The notes under the pieces are model-generated. The model was given only the letters and a program-made list of their open reading frames with translations. It was not told the DNA's origin and did no database searches. A program made the translations under genes and the position numbers. Source: CANHEE01 sp043777755 (GTDB lineage Bacteria > Bacteroidota > Bacteroidia > Chitinophagales > Saprospiraceae). From it: 26,996 nucleotides of DNA. Of the stretch, positions 8,456 through 16,374 are shown piece after piece. The stretch is from contig JAYWHK010000141.1 of assembly GCA_043777755.1 (NCBI GenBank), forward strand, positions 1 to 26,996. Direction: 5' to 3'. Numbering within the stretch: the first letter of the stretch is position 1; each line of letters starts with the position of its first letter.

Positions 8456-10108
8456 ATGAAGTTTATAAAATATTTTCCTAAGCAACTATTAGCACTGAGT
8501 GTTGTATTGTTCGGAAGCAGCTGTAGTCTATTTGATTTAGACAATACAGATCCTAATAGTCCAAGTGCGGCTGCGCCAGATTTGCTTTTGGCGCAAATCG
8601 AATCAAATATCGCAAATGAATTTGCTGACCAAGAAACAACCGTTGAAACATTCATGGGTTTGGTTGGTACACAAAAAACATCTCGATATGAATTGAATGA
8701 TGCGTCATTCAATGACTTTTGGTTCGATATGTACACGGGACCTATCAAAGATTTGGATAATTTGATTGCTGCAACAGGTACAAATCCTGGTTACTTGGGA
8801 ATCGCTCAAATCTTAAAGGCATACACATTTTCTACCATGGTAGATTTATTTGGCGATGTTCCTTTTTCACAAGCAGGAAAAGCAGATGCAGCGACACCAA
8901 ACAAAACACCAGCATTTGACAAAGATTCGGATATTTATGCTGAATGTATCAAGCTTATTGACGCAGGTATTGCAAATGTAGGTAAAAACGCTGTTACAAT
9001 CAATGGTGATATTATCTACAATGGTAGCCCCGCTAAATGGGCTGCGTTAGGTCGTACTTTGAAATTGAGAATGTTAATTTCAGGTCGTCTTGGCATCACT
9101 GATGCAAACAAGAAAATCCAAGATGCTATCAAAGCAGGTGGATTTATTACAAGTGCAGATGATTTCCAATTCCAATTCTCTAAAAATCCAGTTTCTATTC
9201 TTCACCCTTGGTACACGGGTGCTTACAGTGGTGGCGAATTTGATGGCTCTTACATCAATAATCAGTTAATCACTGATATGTTGGTGGACAAAGATCCTCG
9301 TTTCCCATTCTATTTTAAGCGTCAAACAGTAAAGATTTTAAATCCGAATGACCCTACAGAAAAAGGTACAATCAATCCAGGATATATTCCTTTGCGTGAT
9401 GTAGCTTATTGGGAAAGCATCTTAGGAAAGCCGAAAGCTGACTTCAAAAAAGCGGATACATTGTTTGTAGCTGGTTTAGTAGGTAGAGAAAGAGGTGATG
9501 CAACAGGTATCCCAGCAGATGGTTCATTGCGTATTCTACCAGGTGTATATCCTTGCGGTGGATTCTACGATGTTGCAATCACAGCAGCAGCGATTCCAGC
9601 GGCGAACAAAGCTCCGAGCGGTGGAATTTTCCCAATGATTACAAGTGTGAACTCATTGTACTACCAGATTGAAGGTATTTTAATTGCTGGTGCAGCTGGT
9701 GATGCTAAGAAATTATTTGAGCAAGCAGTCAAAGATCATATCTCAAAAGTAGTGAATTTTGGTTCTGCAACAGATGCTGTTAATGTCGTTAGACCTTCAG
9801 CAGCGGCTGTTGATGCTTATGTTGCAAAATGGGTTGCTCGTTATGATGCAGCACCTGACAACAACGCTAAGTTAGACGTAGCAATGAAACAAGCGTGGTA
9901 CTCTTCTTTTGGTGGTGGAGGTTTTGACTTGTTCAACTCTTTCAGAAGAACAGGCTATCCGTCAACATTACAAGAGCCTTTAACAAAGACTTCTCGTAAT
10001 TTTCCTTTGCGTTACCCTTATCCACAAAACGAAATTTCGTTGAATCCAAGCGCAAAAGCGTATGAATCAGTGGTATATGACAAAACGCCTATTTTCTGGG
10101 ATAAGTAA
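8456..10108 (+). CDS. SusD/RagB-like outer-membrane lipoprotein
   Basis: This 550-residue protein starts with a lipoprotein signal peptide ending LFGSSC; Cys23 would be lipidated. Its mature start SLFDLDNTDPNSPS and the later KDLDNLIAATG, AYTFSTMVDLFGDVPFSQAG and GSPAKWAALGRTLKLRMLI are typical of the SusD-like branch that pairs with SusC transporters of this type. The C-terminal part carries the usual FNSFRRTGYPSTLQEP and RYPYPQNEISLNP segments. It should sit on the cell surface as the binding lid of the preceding transporter. It lies 85 bases downstream of the transporter gene in the same operon. The ligand is unknown. Confidence 0.94.
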   Translation: MKFIKYFPKQLLALSVVLFGSSCSLFDLDNTDPNSPSAAAPDLLLAQIESNIANEFADQETTVETFMGLVGTQKTSRYELNDASFNDFWFDMYTGPIKDLDNLIAATGTNPGYLGIAQILKAYTFSTMVDLFGDVPFSQAGKADAATPNKTPAFDKDSDIYAECIKLIDAGIANVGKNAVTINGDIIYNGSPAKWAALGRTLKLRMLISGRLGITDANKKIQDAIKAGGFITSADDFQFQFSKNPVSILHPWYTGAYSGGEFDGSYINNQLITDMLVDKDPRFPFYFKRQTVKILNPNDPTEKGTINPGYIPLRDVAYWESILGKPKADFKKADTLFVAGLVGRERGDATGIPADGSLRILPGVYPCGGFYDVAITAAAIPAANKAPSGGIFPMITSVNSLYYQIEGILIAGAAGDAKKLFEQAVKDHISKVVNFGSATDAVNVVRPSAAAVDAYVAKWVARYDAAPDNNAKLDVAMKQAWYSSFGGGGFDLFNSFRRTGYPSTLQEPLTKTSRNFPLRYPYPQNEISLNPSAKAYESVVYDKTPIFWDK

Positions 10109-10158
10109 AATTTAATAACTTAATTTTACTATCTTTTAATTTTTTTAATAATCAAAAT

Positions 10159-10887
10159 ATGAAATCATTAAAATATTCGATTTTTATAGTTTTTGCATTG
10201 AGTATAGCAGCTATATATTCTTGCAAAGATGAATCTCTAAACCCTGTACCAGGTTGGGATAGCGCACCTCACGGATTTGGAAGTATTGCGACTACTGATA
10301 GTACTTATTCTATTACTGTAAAAGGTAAAACAATAAGCCTACCCGTCAAAGATAGTTCTTGGGTTGGGAAAGTGAAAAAAGCTTGGGTAGATAGCTTTTC
10401 TTCAACGAATCCTACAAGAAGTGTACGTTTAAAGCATTACTGGCAGTCACTTGATAAAAAGACCACCGTATCAGAAATTAAGTTTTTTGTCTATTGGGAC
10501 GAGGCTTACACGGATAAAAATAATGACGCTCGTACGGCACGTCATGCTGGTTTTATTTATGATAGTCCAGGTAAATTACTAAAAACAGTTTCAAGTCCTG
10601 ATGGTGATTATAAAACAGTTATACATAACATTAGCACAGGAGATTTGTACAACTTGTTCAAAGATGCACAATTTGATTATGGTAAAGGTGCTGGTAAAGG
10701 AAATGTCATTGATGGCACTGTACGTACCGCAGCAAAACCATTTACACCAAAAGACAAGTTCTTTGTTCGTTGGGAATTCAAATTGGCTGATGGCCGTTTG
10801 ATTGACCGTTGGGGTTCTACTAACATTTGTGCTGGCGAAGTTGCTGGTGCAAACTGTGTTACTGAGTTCTATGTAAGTAAAAGATAG
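10159..10887 (+). CDS. Third lipoprotein of the SusCD operon, unknown function
   Basis: This 242-residue protein has a lipoprotein signal peptide ending AAIYSC, with Cys22 the lipidation site. The mature part starts KDESLNPVPGWDSAPHG and is rich in beta-forming and aromatic segments (RLKHYWQSL, EIKFFVYWDEAY, FFVRWEFKLADGR). I recognise no enzyme motif. It follows the SusD gene by 50 bases and is closed by a terminator, so it is almost certainly co-transcribed. By position it could be an accessory surface protein that binds the imported substrate. Two cysteines near the C-terminus (NICAGEVAGANC) could form a disulfide. I cannot name a family. Confidence 0.85.
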   Translation: MKSLKYSIFIVFALSIAAIYSCKDESLNPVPGWDSAPHGFGSIATTDSTYSITVKGKTISLPVKDSSWVGKVKKAWVDSFSSTNPTRSVRLKHYWQSLDKKTTVSEIKFFVYWDEAYTDKNNDARTARHAGFIYDSPGKLLKTVSSPDGDYKTVIHNISTGDLYNLFKDAQFDYGKGAGKGNVIDGTVRTAAKPFTPKDKFFVRWEFKLADGRLIDRWGSTNICAGEVAGANCVTEFYVSKR

Positions 10888-10906
10888 TCTTCTATTTACT
10901 CTAATA

Positions 10907-10940
10907 AAAAAACCATTCAAGGCAACTTGAATGGTTTTTT
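10907..10940. terminator. Bidirectional intrinsic terminator with GCAA tetraloop
   Basis: The arms at 10907-10921 and 10926-10940 are exact 15-base complements (core ACCATTCAAG/CTTGAATGGT) closed by the GNRA-type loop GCAA. A and T runs flank it on both sides. It sits between convergent genes and can end both the SusCD operon (+) and the TlpA-type gene (-). Confidence 0.93.
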
Positions 10941-10965
10941 TTATCTCTATAAAAATCCTAAAACT

Positions 10966-13900
10966 CTATTTCAACAAATAACTAATCTTTTCTGCCATTC
11001 TATCTGTTGCTAATTTTTCAGAATTGTCGATGGCTATTTTACCTTGTTTGTCAATAACATAAACGGTAGGTAATTTGAAAGATTTGTAAGTAAGCGATAC
11101 ATCTAAAATATAAGGATTTTGATTGACTCCCAATAAATGTCGGGATTTATCCAATTCTCTTTCTTCTATGAAACGCATCCAAGTGGCGTGTTTGTCTTCT
11201 ACATTGATGTAAAGGAAAACAACTTCGTTGGGATTAAAACGTTTGATTAATTCTTCGTTGGTTTTCATCGCTTTGATACAAGGTCCGCACCAAGAAGCCC
11301 AAAAATCAATATGAACAACTTTTCCAGCATAAGATTTTAGTGAAACTTCTTTTCCTTCGGCATTGAACAAACGGAAATCTGGTGCGTCAAGTCCTCTTGT
11401 CGGTTTGGCATTGCGCAAAAAAGCATTTTTTACAAACTCTGTATATAAAGGATAAGGCGTTGAGGCGATGTAGTCGTTCACGCTACTCATTACTTTCGGC
11501 GTAGGGTTCATTGCCAACTGCTCGGTAATGAATTTTGCTTTCAAAAAAGCCAATGTTTTGTCTTTAAAGTTGTTTTCTGCAATTTTGTCTTTGCTCAAAT
11601 AAGAGTTTTCAGGCAAACCTTTCAAATTAGCGATGTGCTGCTCAATGTAGTAACGATAATTGCGGCTACTGAGCGCATCGTCGTTTTGCAAAGGAAAAGC
11701 CTTCAAACCTTCGTAATAACTCGCTGGTAATTTCATTGGCGCAGCTTCGTCATAATACAAAGGATGCTCCCAAGGGTAATTCAAAATCTGAAAAGCATAC
11801 CAATAATTGATTTCTGATTCTATATATTTTTTAAAATCTTCGCTAAACGATTGATTTCCAACGTATTCATTAAAAAATCTGAATTTTTCTTTTCTTGCAT
11901 TGTCCAAAAATGACTTGAAGGCAACAGATTCCGAAGCTTTAATATTCACCTTCAACTCCGCTTCTATTCTTTTTGAAAATTGTTTGAGCGCAGCTAAAAA
12001 ATTCACTTGATTCGCTCCTTTCCCTGTACAACTCAATGTTTTTGTTCCACCTTCTACACCACTAAAATCTATCGAAACACTATCGCTTGGCGACAACCAA
12101 ACGGGAATTGAATCTTGTCCATAAATCAATTCTCCTACGATTGGCTCGCTCAAATAAACCTCTGAACTAAATCCATTGTCTGCTCGAACTTCTACTGAAT
12201 ATGATTTTTCAGACATATTGACATAATCCGCCAAAACATCTAACTTTAAATCTGAACCGTTTGTATTGGATATATTTCCTTTGACAATCGTTTTCTTCAA
12301 TGAATAGTTAGAAGACGATGGCGAAATATTCATCGAAGATGAAGTTTTTACTTCTGTTTTTGTAGCTGAATTATCAGTAATTACAGTTGTTTGCTTTGGT
12401 GTTTCCGCAGTTGTTGATGGATTAGGTGTTGTCGCAAGTGTCGGTTTTGGAGAAGATTTCACCGTTGTTACGCCACTTGGCACTTTATCATCTAAACGAA
12501 AACGAATACTATTGATCATAAACGAATAAGTGCGAGTCGTCACTACCCTTCTGTCCGCTTGCGTTTGCGCATTGATGTCGGGTGTTCCATACAGCCGATT
12601 GCTAATAATATTTTGCATATCTTCCGTCACTTCTTTGTCCAAGTTTTTTTCATAAAAAGCATCTAACTCAGGTTTTATCTTGTCAGCATTTTCAAAATAA
12701 AGCCTATTCTTGATGTCTTTTCCAATGGCATATATCAAGGCTTTTCCCGCTAAAAAATAATCTAAATTGTTCAAAACGGTTGAAGTACTTGCCGAAATTC
12801 TGTCGTAAGTCTTGATTCCACTAAATTCTTTTTCTACAAAATGCACACTTGGCGCAACGACCCAACCCGTTTTTCCGTCAGGCGTTTGTACTTTATGATA
12901 AATATCTGTGACGGAAGATGCACCATCTATTTTGTAAGGATATTTTTCATCCGTTGCTTCGTGCTGATAAATTAATTCGCTGGTTCTAAACAAAGTCGTT
13001 ACAGGGTCTTGTTCTGTAACGTTGTTCAATAAGCGCAAATTATCCCAATCTACAACAGCAACTTTTGCCATTTTACGGTAAGTTTGCTCTATTTCTTCAA
13101 TTACAATTGGTCTATTGTTATAGGTTTTTTCTGGTACAATTTCCAAACCGTAGGTTTTCATCCAACCTTCTCGTCCGTCCATTGTACGAACTTTCAAACG
13201 ATACGCCACAGGCAAACCATACTGTCCTCCATAATCTAACTTACTGATTACCAACAACTTCTCACCTTGATAAACCTTTCCAATCGAATTGGACTGATAA
13301 GGAGAATCCAACAATTCCAATTCAGGAAATTTTACTTTTACCCAAATCTGATTGGCAGCAATACCGTATTTACTCGTAGGATTGTCGGCTTTGTACTTTA
13401 CATATTGCTCAATAAAACGGCGATAGTTGGCATTGAGCATCGCATCGTCATTGTTGATCATTGTTTGGTTCAAAAACTCAAAATATTGCTCTGACATACC
13501 CGAACTTTGAAGGATTCGACCACCTTTTTCGTGCTGCTCTTTGTAGCGCAACAGGTGATAAGCCCGCCAATATTCTATTTCTGACAAAGCATACTGATTA
13601 AAAGAAGGCGTAAAAAGGTTTTTTTCCGCTTCATCGTAATTTTTATAAAAATCAAGTCGCAATTGATAAAAACGTTGCAACCATTCTTTAAATTCTTTTG
13701 GGCTTAATTCATTAATTTTAGAGGTTACAACACGCTCATTACTCAGCTTACAGACCTCAAAATATTTTCTCAAATACATATTGTGCGAAGCTCCCGAACC
13801 TGTAAAAAGTAAAGATTCTGGAAATTTATCGCCTTCAAAAGAAAACTGAAGCGCATCACCTGGCTCTGCATAAATATCAAATTCTCTTTGGTTGTATAAA

Positions 13901-14136
13901 ATTTTAAAAATTTTAGGTTCTACAATCGTCATTTGATGTGTCATTTCCATAGAAGAACTCAAAGAAAAATTTACTTTTTCTTCTTTTTCAGAGATATAAC
14001 CCTTCAACCAACTAAGACTCATCGAAGATTCTTTCGGATTCAAAACCTTACAGTTTATTCGTGTAACTGTTTGATTTTGAGCAACTAACAGGGATTTTAA
14101 GGCTAAAAGAAATAGAAAAACGATTGTCTTTTTCAA
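10966..14136 (-). CDS. Large secreted TlpA/ResA-type thioredoxin protein with duplicated helical domain
   Basis: This encodes 1056 residues. Residues 1-20 form a signal peptide (KKTIVFLFLLALKSLLVAQ). A first beta plus helical module lies at about 25-250, two SH3-like stretches at about 285-335 and 400-435, a helical segment at about 450-550 and a Thr/Ser/Pro-rich linker at about 555-610. A second copy of the first module spans about 615-840. The C-terminal thioredoxin domain (about 915-1056) has WCGPC, with Cys950 and Cys953, and a cis-Pro near 1023 (KLPTVYVID). Members with this C-terminal domain act outside the cytoplasmic membrane as thiol-disulfide oxidoreductases. Most TlpA-type proteins in this phylum are about 350-500 residues, so this one is about twice the usual length. 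The start codon is TTG, because no ATG or GTG precedes the signal peptide in frame. It is transcribed alone. Confidence 0.9.
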   Translation of the reverse strand: MKKTIVFLFLLALKSLLVAQNQTVTRINCKVLNPKESSMSLSWLKGYISEKEEKVNFSLSSSMEMTHQMTIVEPKIFKILYNQREFDIYAEPGDALQFSFEGDKFPESLLFTGSGASHNMYLRKYFEVCKLSNERVVTSKINELSPKEFKEWLQRFYQLRLDFYKNYDEAEKNLFTPSFNQYALSEIEYWRAYHLLRYKEQHEKGGRILQSSGMSEQYFEFLNQTMINNDDAMLNANYRRFIEQYVKYKADNPTSKYGIAANQIWVKVKFPELELLDSPYQSNSIGKVYQGEKLLVISKLDYGGQYGLPVAYRLKVRTMDGREGWMKTYGLEIVPEKTYNNRPIVIEEIEQTYRKMAKVAVVDWDNLRLLNNVTEQDPVTTLFRTSELIYQHEATDEKYPYKIDGASSVTDIYHKVQTPDGKTGWVVAPSVHFVEKEFSGIKTYDRISASTSTVLNNLDYFLAGKALIYAIGKDIKNRLYFENADKIKPELDAFYEKNLDKEVTEDMQNIISNRLYGTPDINAQTQADRRVVTTRTYSFMINSIRFRLDDKVPSGVTTVKSSPKPTLATTPNPSTTAETPKQTTVITDNSATKTEVKTSSSMNISPSSSNYSLKKTIVKGNISNTNGSDLKLDVLADYVNMSEKSYSVEVRADNGFSSEVYLSEPIVGELIYGQDSIPVWLSPSDSVSIDFSGVEGGTKTLSCTGKGANQVNFLAALKQFSKRIEAELKVNIKASESVAFKSFLDNARKEKFRFFNEYVGNQSFSEDFKKYIESEINYWYAFQILNYPWEHPLYYDEAAPMKLPASYYEGLKAFPLQNDDALSSRNYRYYIEQHIANLKGLPENSYLSKDKIAENNFKDKTLAFLKAKFITEQLAMNPTPKVMSSVNDYIASTPYPLYTEFVKNAFLRNAKPTRGLDAPDFRLFNAEGKEVSLKSYAGKVVHIDFWASWCGPCIKAMKTNEELIKRFNPNEVVFLYINVEDKHATWMRFIEERELDKSRHLLGVNQNPYILDVSLTYKSFKLPTVYVIDKQGKIAIDNSEKLATDRMAEKISYLLK

Positions 14137-14214
14137 TATAAAAAAGATATTTACCTTGATGAAAAAATGAAAACTTTATATTGTGTGACAGCTTTTACAG
14201 TAGTATAGAAGTTA

Positions 14215-14222
14215 CAAAGGTA
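14215..14222 (-). promoter_or_regulatory. -7 element upstream of the TlpA-type gene
   Basis: On the minus strand this reads TACCTTTG, an exact TAnnTTTG match. It would give a leader of about 70 bases before the TTG start at 14136. No TTG is seen at the expected -33 distance, so only half of the promoter is supported. Confidence 0.5.
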
Positions 14223-14305
14223 AAAAATATATTTATATTTTAAAAAATATAAGTAAATTGCTTTTTACTTTTGTGAAAATATTAAGATTTAGGTGAGAAA
14301 AAAAT

Positions 14306-14548
14306 TTACTTTTTCTCCAAGTCCAAAAAATCGCCCCAAAGCTCTCGGAGTTGCCCAAGTCGAGCTTTTTCATTGCCTTTCAAAATGGTATAATCTATTT
14401 CGCCATCGTCATGGATTTTTTTCAAAAAACGAAAAGTCGTCAATCGTCTTTTGAAATGTAGAATTTCTCGGTTTTCGAGTTGTTCTGTTTTGAGTAATTG
14501 AAACAATCGCTTTTCCGCTATCGCTTCGTATAATAATGCTATATTCAA
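14306..14548 (-). CDS. Doubtful small hypothetical protein
   Basis: This frame codes for 80 residues, with a charged, helix-forming composition (YEAIAEKRLFQLLKTEQLE, KARLGQLRELWGDFLDLEKK). That is more protein-like than the surrounding frames. The only possible starts are a TTG at 14548 or an ATT just before it; an in-frame TGA stands a few codons further up. A nearby ATG (14579) opens a different frame that overlaps this one, so the locus could be a frameshifted remnant of a slightly longer gene. I recognise no family. No terminator follows the stop. Confidence 0.4.
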   Translation of the reverse strand: MNIALLYEAIAEKRLFQLLKTEQLENREILHFKRRLTTFRFLKKIHDDGEIDYTILKGNEKARLGQLRELWGDFLDLEKK

Positions 14549-14560
14549 AATTAAAAATAA

Positions 14561-14689
14561 AATTTGGTGATGTAATCATGCAAAAACAAACTCCATTGAA
14601 AAATAGTTCCAAAATTTTCACCAAATTATATTTTACCGTTACAAACTATATCTATTTTTTTAATTAAAAAAATAAAAAAAATAGATATA
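14561..14689. repeat. Two inverted repeats ahead of the pnt promoter
   Basis: AATTTGGTGA (14561-14570) pairs with TCACCAAATT (14618-14627). Further right, 15-base arms at 14647-14661 and 14675-14689 (TATATCTATTTTTTT and its complement) enclose an A-rich loop. The second structure ends next to the -33 region of the pnt promoter and could insulate or regulate it. The role is inferred. Confidence 0.45.
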
Positions 14690-14723
14690 TTGTTAGTTTG
14701 ATTCAAAAAAATTACTACATTTG
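14690..14723 (+). promoter_or_regulatory. Promoter of the transhydrogenase operon
   Basis: TTG at 14690-14692 is followed after 23 bases by TACATTTG at 14716-14723, an exact match to the Bacteroidetes -7 element TAnnTTTG. Transcription would begin about 7 bases later, giving a leader of about 60 bases before the GTG start at 14790. Confidence 0.7.
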
Positions 14724-14789
14724 CATTTCGTTTTTAAGACCAAATAATAACCACGTTTTAATTTTATTACTAAAAAAATATCTTTTTCT

Positions 14790-15893
14790 GTGAAAATAGG
14801 TACTATTAAAGAGTCACGACTGGGTGAAAACCGAGTTGCGCTGTCGCCAAACGTTTGCAAACAATTCGTGAAAAATGGCTTTGAATGTTACATTGAATCA
14901 GGTGCTGGCGTTAATTCTGCCTTTCTGGACGATGCTTACATTGATGCTGGTGCAAAAATTCTTCCTTCGGCACAAGCTATTTTTGAAACCGCTGATGTTT
15001 TGTGCAAAGTAAATCCTCCTTCGGACGATGAAATCGCCCAACTCAAATCAGGTACTGCACTTATTTCTTTTGCCTACCACCTTGTCAATAAAGATTTGGT
15101 TGAAAAAATCAATGCTCGCAATGTTTCATTGATGAGCATGGACGCTATTCCTCGTATTTCTCGTGCGCAATCTATGGATGCGCTGAGTTCGCAAGCGAAT
15201 TTGGCTGGCTACAAAGCGGTGATTATTGCAGCAAATGAATCTGGTAAAATCTTTCCAATGTTGATGACCGCAGCAGGGACAATCACTCCCGCAAAAGTCG
15301 TGATTTTCGGAGCTGGCGTCGCTGGTCTTCAAGCTGTCGGAACGGCAAAACGCTTGGGCGCAGTTGTCGAAGTGACTGATATTCGACTAGAAACCAAGGA
15401 AGAAGTAGAATCTCTTGGCGGAAAATTCATTAATTTTGATTTCGGAAACGATGTCAAAATCGAAGGCGGCTATGTCAAAGAAGCTGGTGAAAATGTCCTT
15501 CAAAAGCAGCGTGAAATATTGAAAAAACACCTTGCAGCAGCGGATATTGTTATTACCACAGCTTTAGTACCTGGTCGAAAAGCGCCCGTTTTGGTGACGG
15601 AAGACATGGTAAAAGTAATGAAACCTGGCAGTGTCATTGTTGATATGGCTGTTGAACAAGGTGGCAATTGCGAACTCAGCGAAGCGGGTAAAGTGGTCGT
15701 AAAACACGGTGTAAAAATCACTGGTTACACCAATTATCCTTCTATGTTAGCCCCTAATGCCAGCGAAACTTACTCTAAAAATGTATTCGCTTTTTTGACT
15801 CATTTGGCGACCAAAGATGGTTTCAAATGGGATATGGAAGACGAAATCACCGTCGGAACACTTATTTGTAGAGATGGGAAAAATTTAAAATAA
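14790..15893 (+). CDS. pntA: NAD(P) transhydrogenase alpha subunit, NAD(H)-binding part
   Basis: This encodes 367 residues of the soluble domain I of the proton-translocating transhydrogenase, which transfers hydride between NADH and NADP+. The N-terminal fold begins KIGTIKESRLGENRVALSP. The hallmark segment RAQSMDALSSQANLAGYKAV is at about 125-144, the Rossmann loop GAGVAG at 174-179, and TDIR with an acidic residue for the NAD ribose at about 196-199. The protein ends before any membrane segment; the membrane part is encoded by the next gene, as in three-subunit enzymes. The start codon is GTG, with no in-frame ATG upstream. It is first in a three-gene operon with a visible promoter. Confidence 0.95.
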   Translation: MKIGTIKESRLGENRVALSPNVCKQFVKNGFECYIESGAGVNSAFLDDAYIDAGAKILPSAQAIFETADVLCKVNPPSDDEIAQLKSGTALISFAYHLVNKDLVEKINARNVSLMSMDAIPRISRAQSMDALSSQANLAGYKAVIIAANESGKIFPMLMTAAGTITPAKVVIFGAGVAGLQAVGTAKRLGAVVEVTDIRLETKEEVESLGGKFINFDFGNDVKIEGGYVKEAGENVLQKQREILKKHLAAADIVITTALVPGRKAPVLVTEDMVKVMKPGSVIVDMAVEQGGNCELSEAGKVVVKHGVKITGYTNYPSMLAPNASETYSKNVFAFLTHLATKDGFKWDMEDEITVGTLICRDGKNLK

Positions 15894-15909
15894 AGCCTTG
15901 GATTCTTGG

Positions 15910-15973
15910 ATTGTTATAATGTTAAATTGTTACTGGCGTAGATAAAACGTCAGAATATTTAAATTATAACAAT
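15910..15973. repeat. Inverted ATTGTTATAAT repeat in the pntA-pntAB spacer
   Basis: ATTGTTATAAT (15910-15920) is the exact reverse complement of ATTATAACAAT (15963-15973). Between them CTGGCG and CGTCAG can extend the pairing with one G-U. Further related words (ttaaattgtta, caacaatataacaatt) fill the rest of the spacer, giving it a low-complexity look. Confidence 0.6.
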
Positions 15974-16004
15974 GCAGTAATTCAACAATATAACAATTAA
16001 AAAA

Positions 16005-16307
16005 ATGGAACAAATATTTCAATTTATATCAGAAAATCAATTGATGATTTACCTCATTATTTTGATGATTTTTGTAGGCGTAGAACTCATAGAAAAAGTG
16101 CCTTCGGTGCTTCATACGCCTTTGATGAGTGGTGCAAATGCCATTCATGGTGTCATTATCATTGGTTCTATCATCATTATGGGGCAAGCGGAAGACTTGT
16201 TTGCTTCTATTTTGGGTTTTATTGCCGTTTTTCTTGGAACACTCAATGTGGTCGGTGGTTTTGTGGTCACGGACAGAATGTTGGATATGTTTAAGAAGAA
16301 AAAGTAA
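16005..16307 (+). CDS. pntAB: NAD(P) transhydrogenase alpha subunit, membrane part
   Basis: This 100-residue protein has three hydrophobic helices: about 14-28 (LMIYLIILMIFVGVELI), 49-60 (GVIIIGSIIIMG) and 67-88. The SVLHTPLMSGANAIHG segment between helices 1 and 2 is highly characteristic of the alpha-subunit membrane domain of transhydrogenase. Together with the beta subunit it forms the proton channel. The length matches the separate alpha-2 polypeptide of three-gene transhydrogenases. It lies 111 bases downstream of pntA and 67 bases upstream of pntB. Confidence 0.95.
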   Translation: MEQIFQFISENQLMIYLIILMIFVGVELIEKVPSVLHTPLMSGANAIHGVIIIGSIIIMGQAEDLFASILGFIAVFLGTLNVVGGFVVTDRMLDMFKKKK

Positions 16308-16312
16308 AATGG

Positions 16313-16352
16313 ATTTGGTGATTTTGATGATTTGAAAATTTGATGATTGCCA
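16313..16352. repeat. Low-complexity tgatgattt repeat
   Basis: The pntAB-pntB spacer reads as repeated gattt/tgatgattt words (gatttggtgattttgatga and so on). A similar string in the opposite orientation occurs near 26195-26216, ahead of the RMND1-type gene. Confidence 0.5.
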
Positions 16353-16374
16353 TTAAAATTAATTAATAAAAAAT

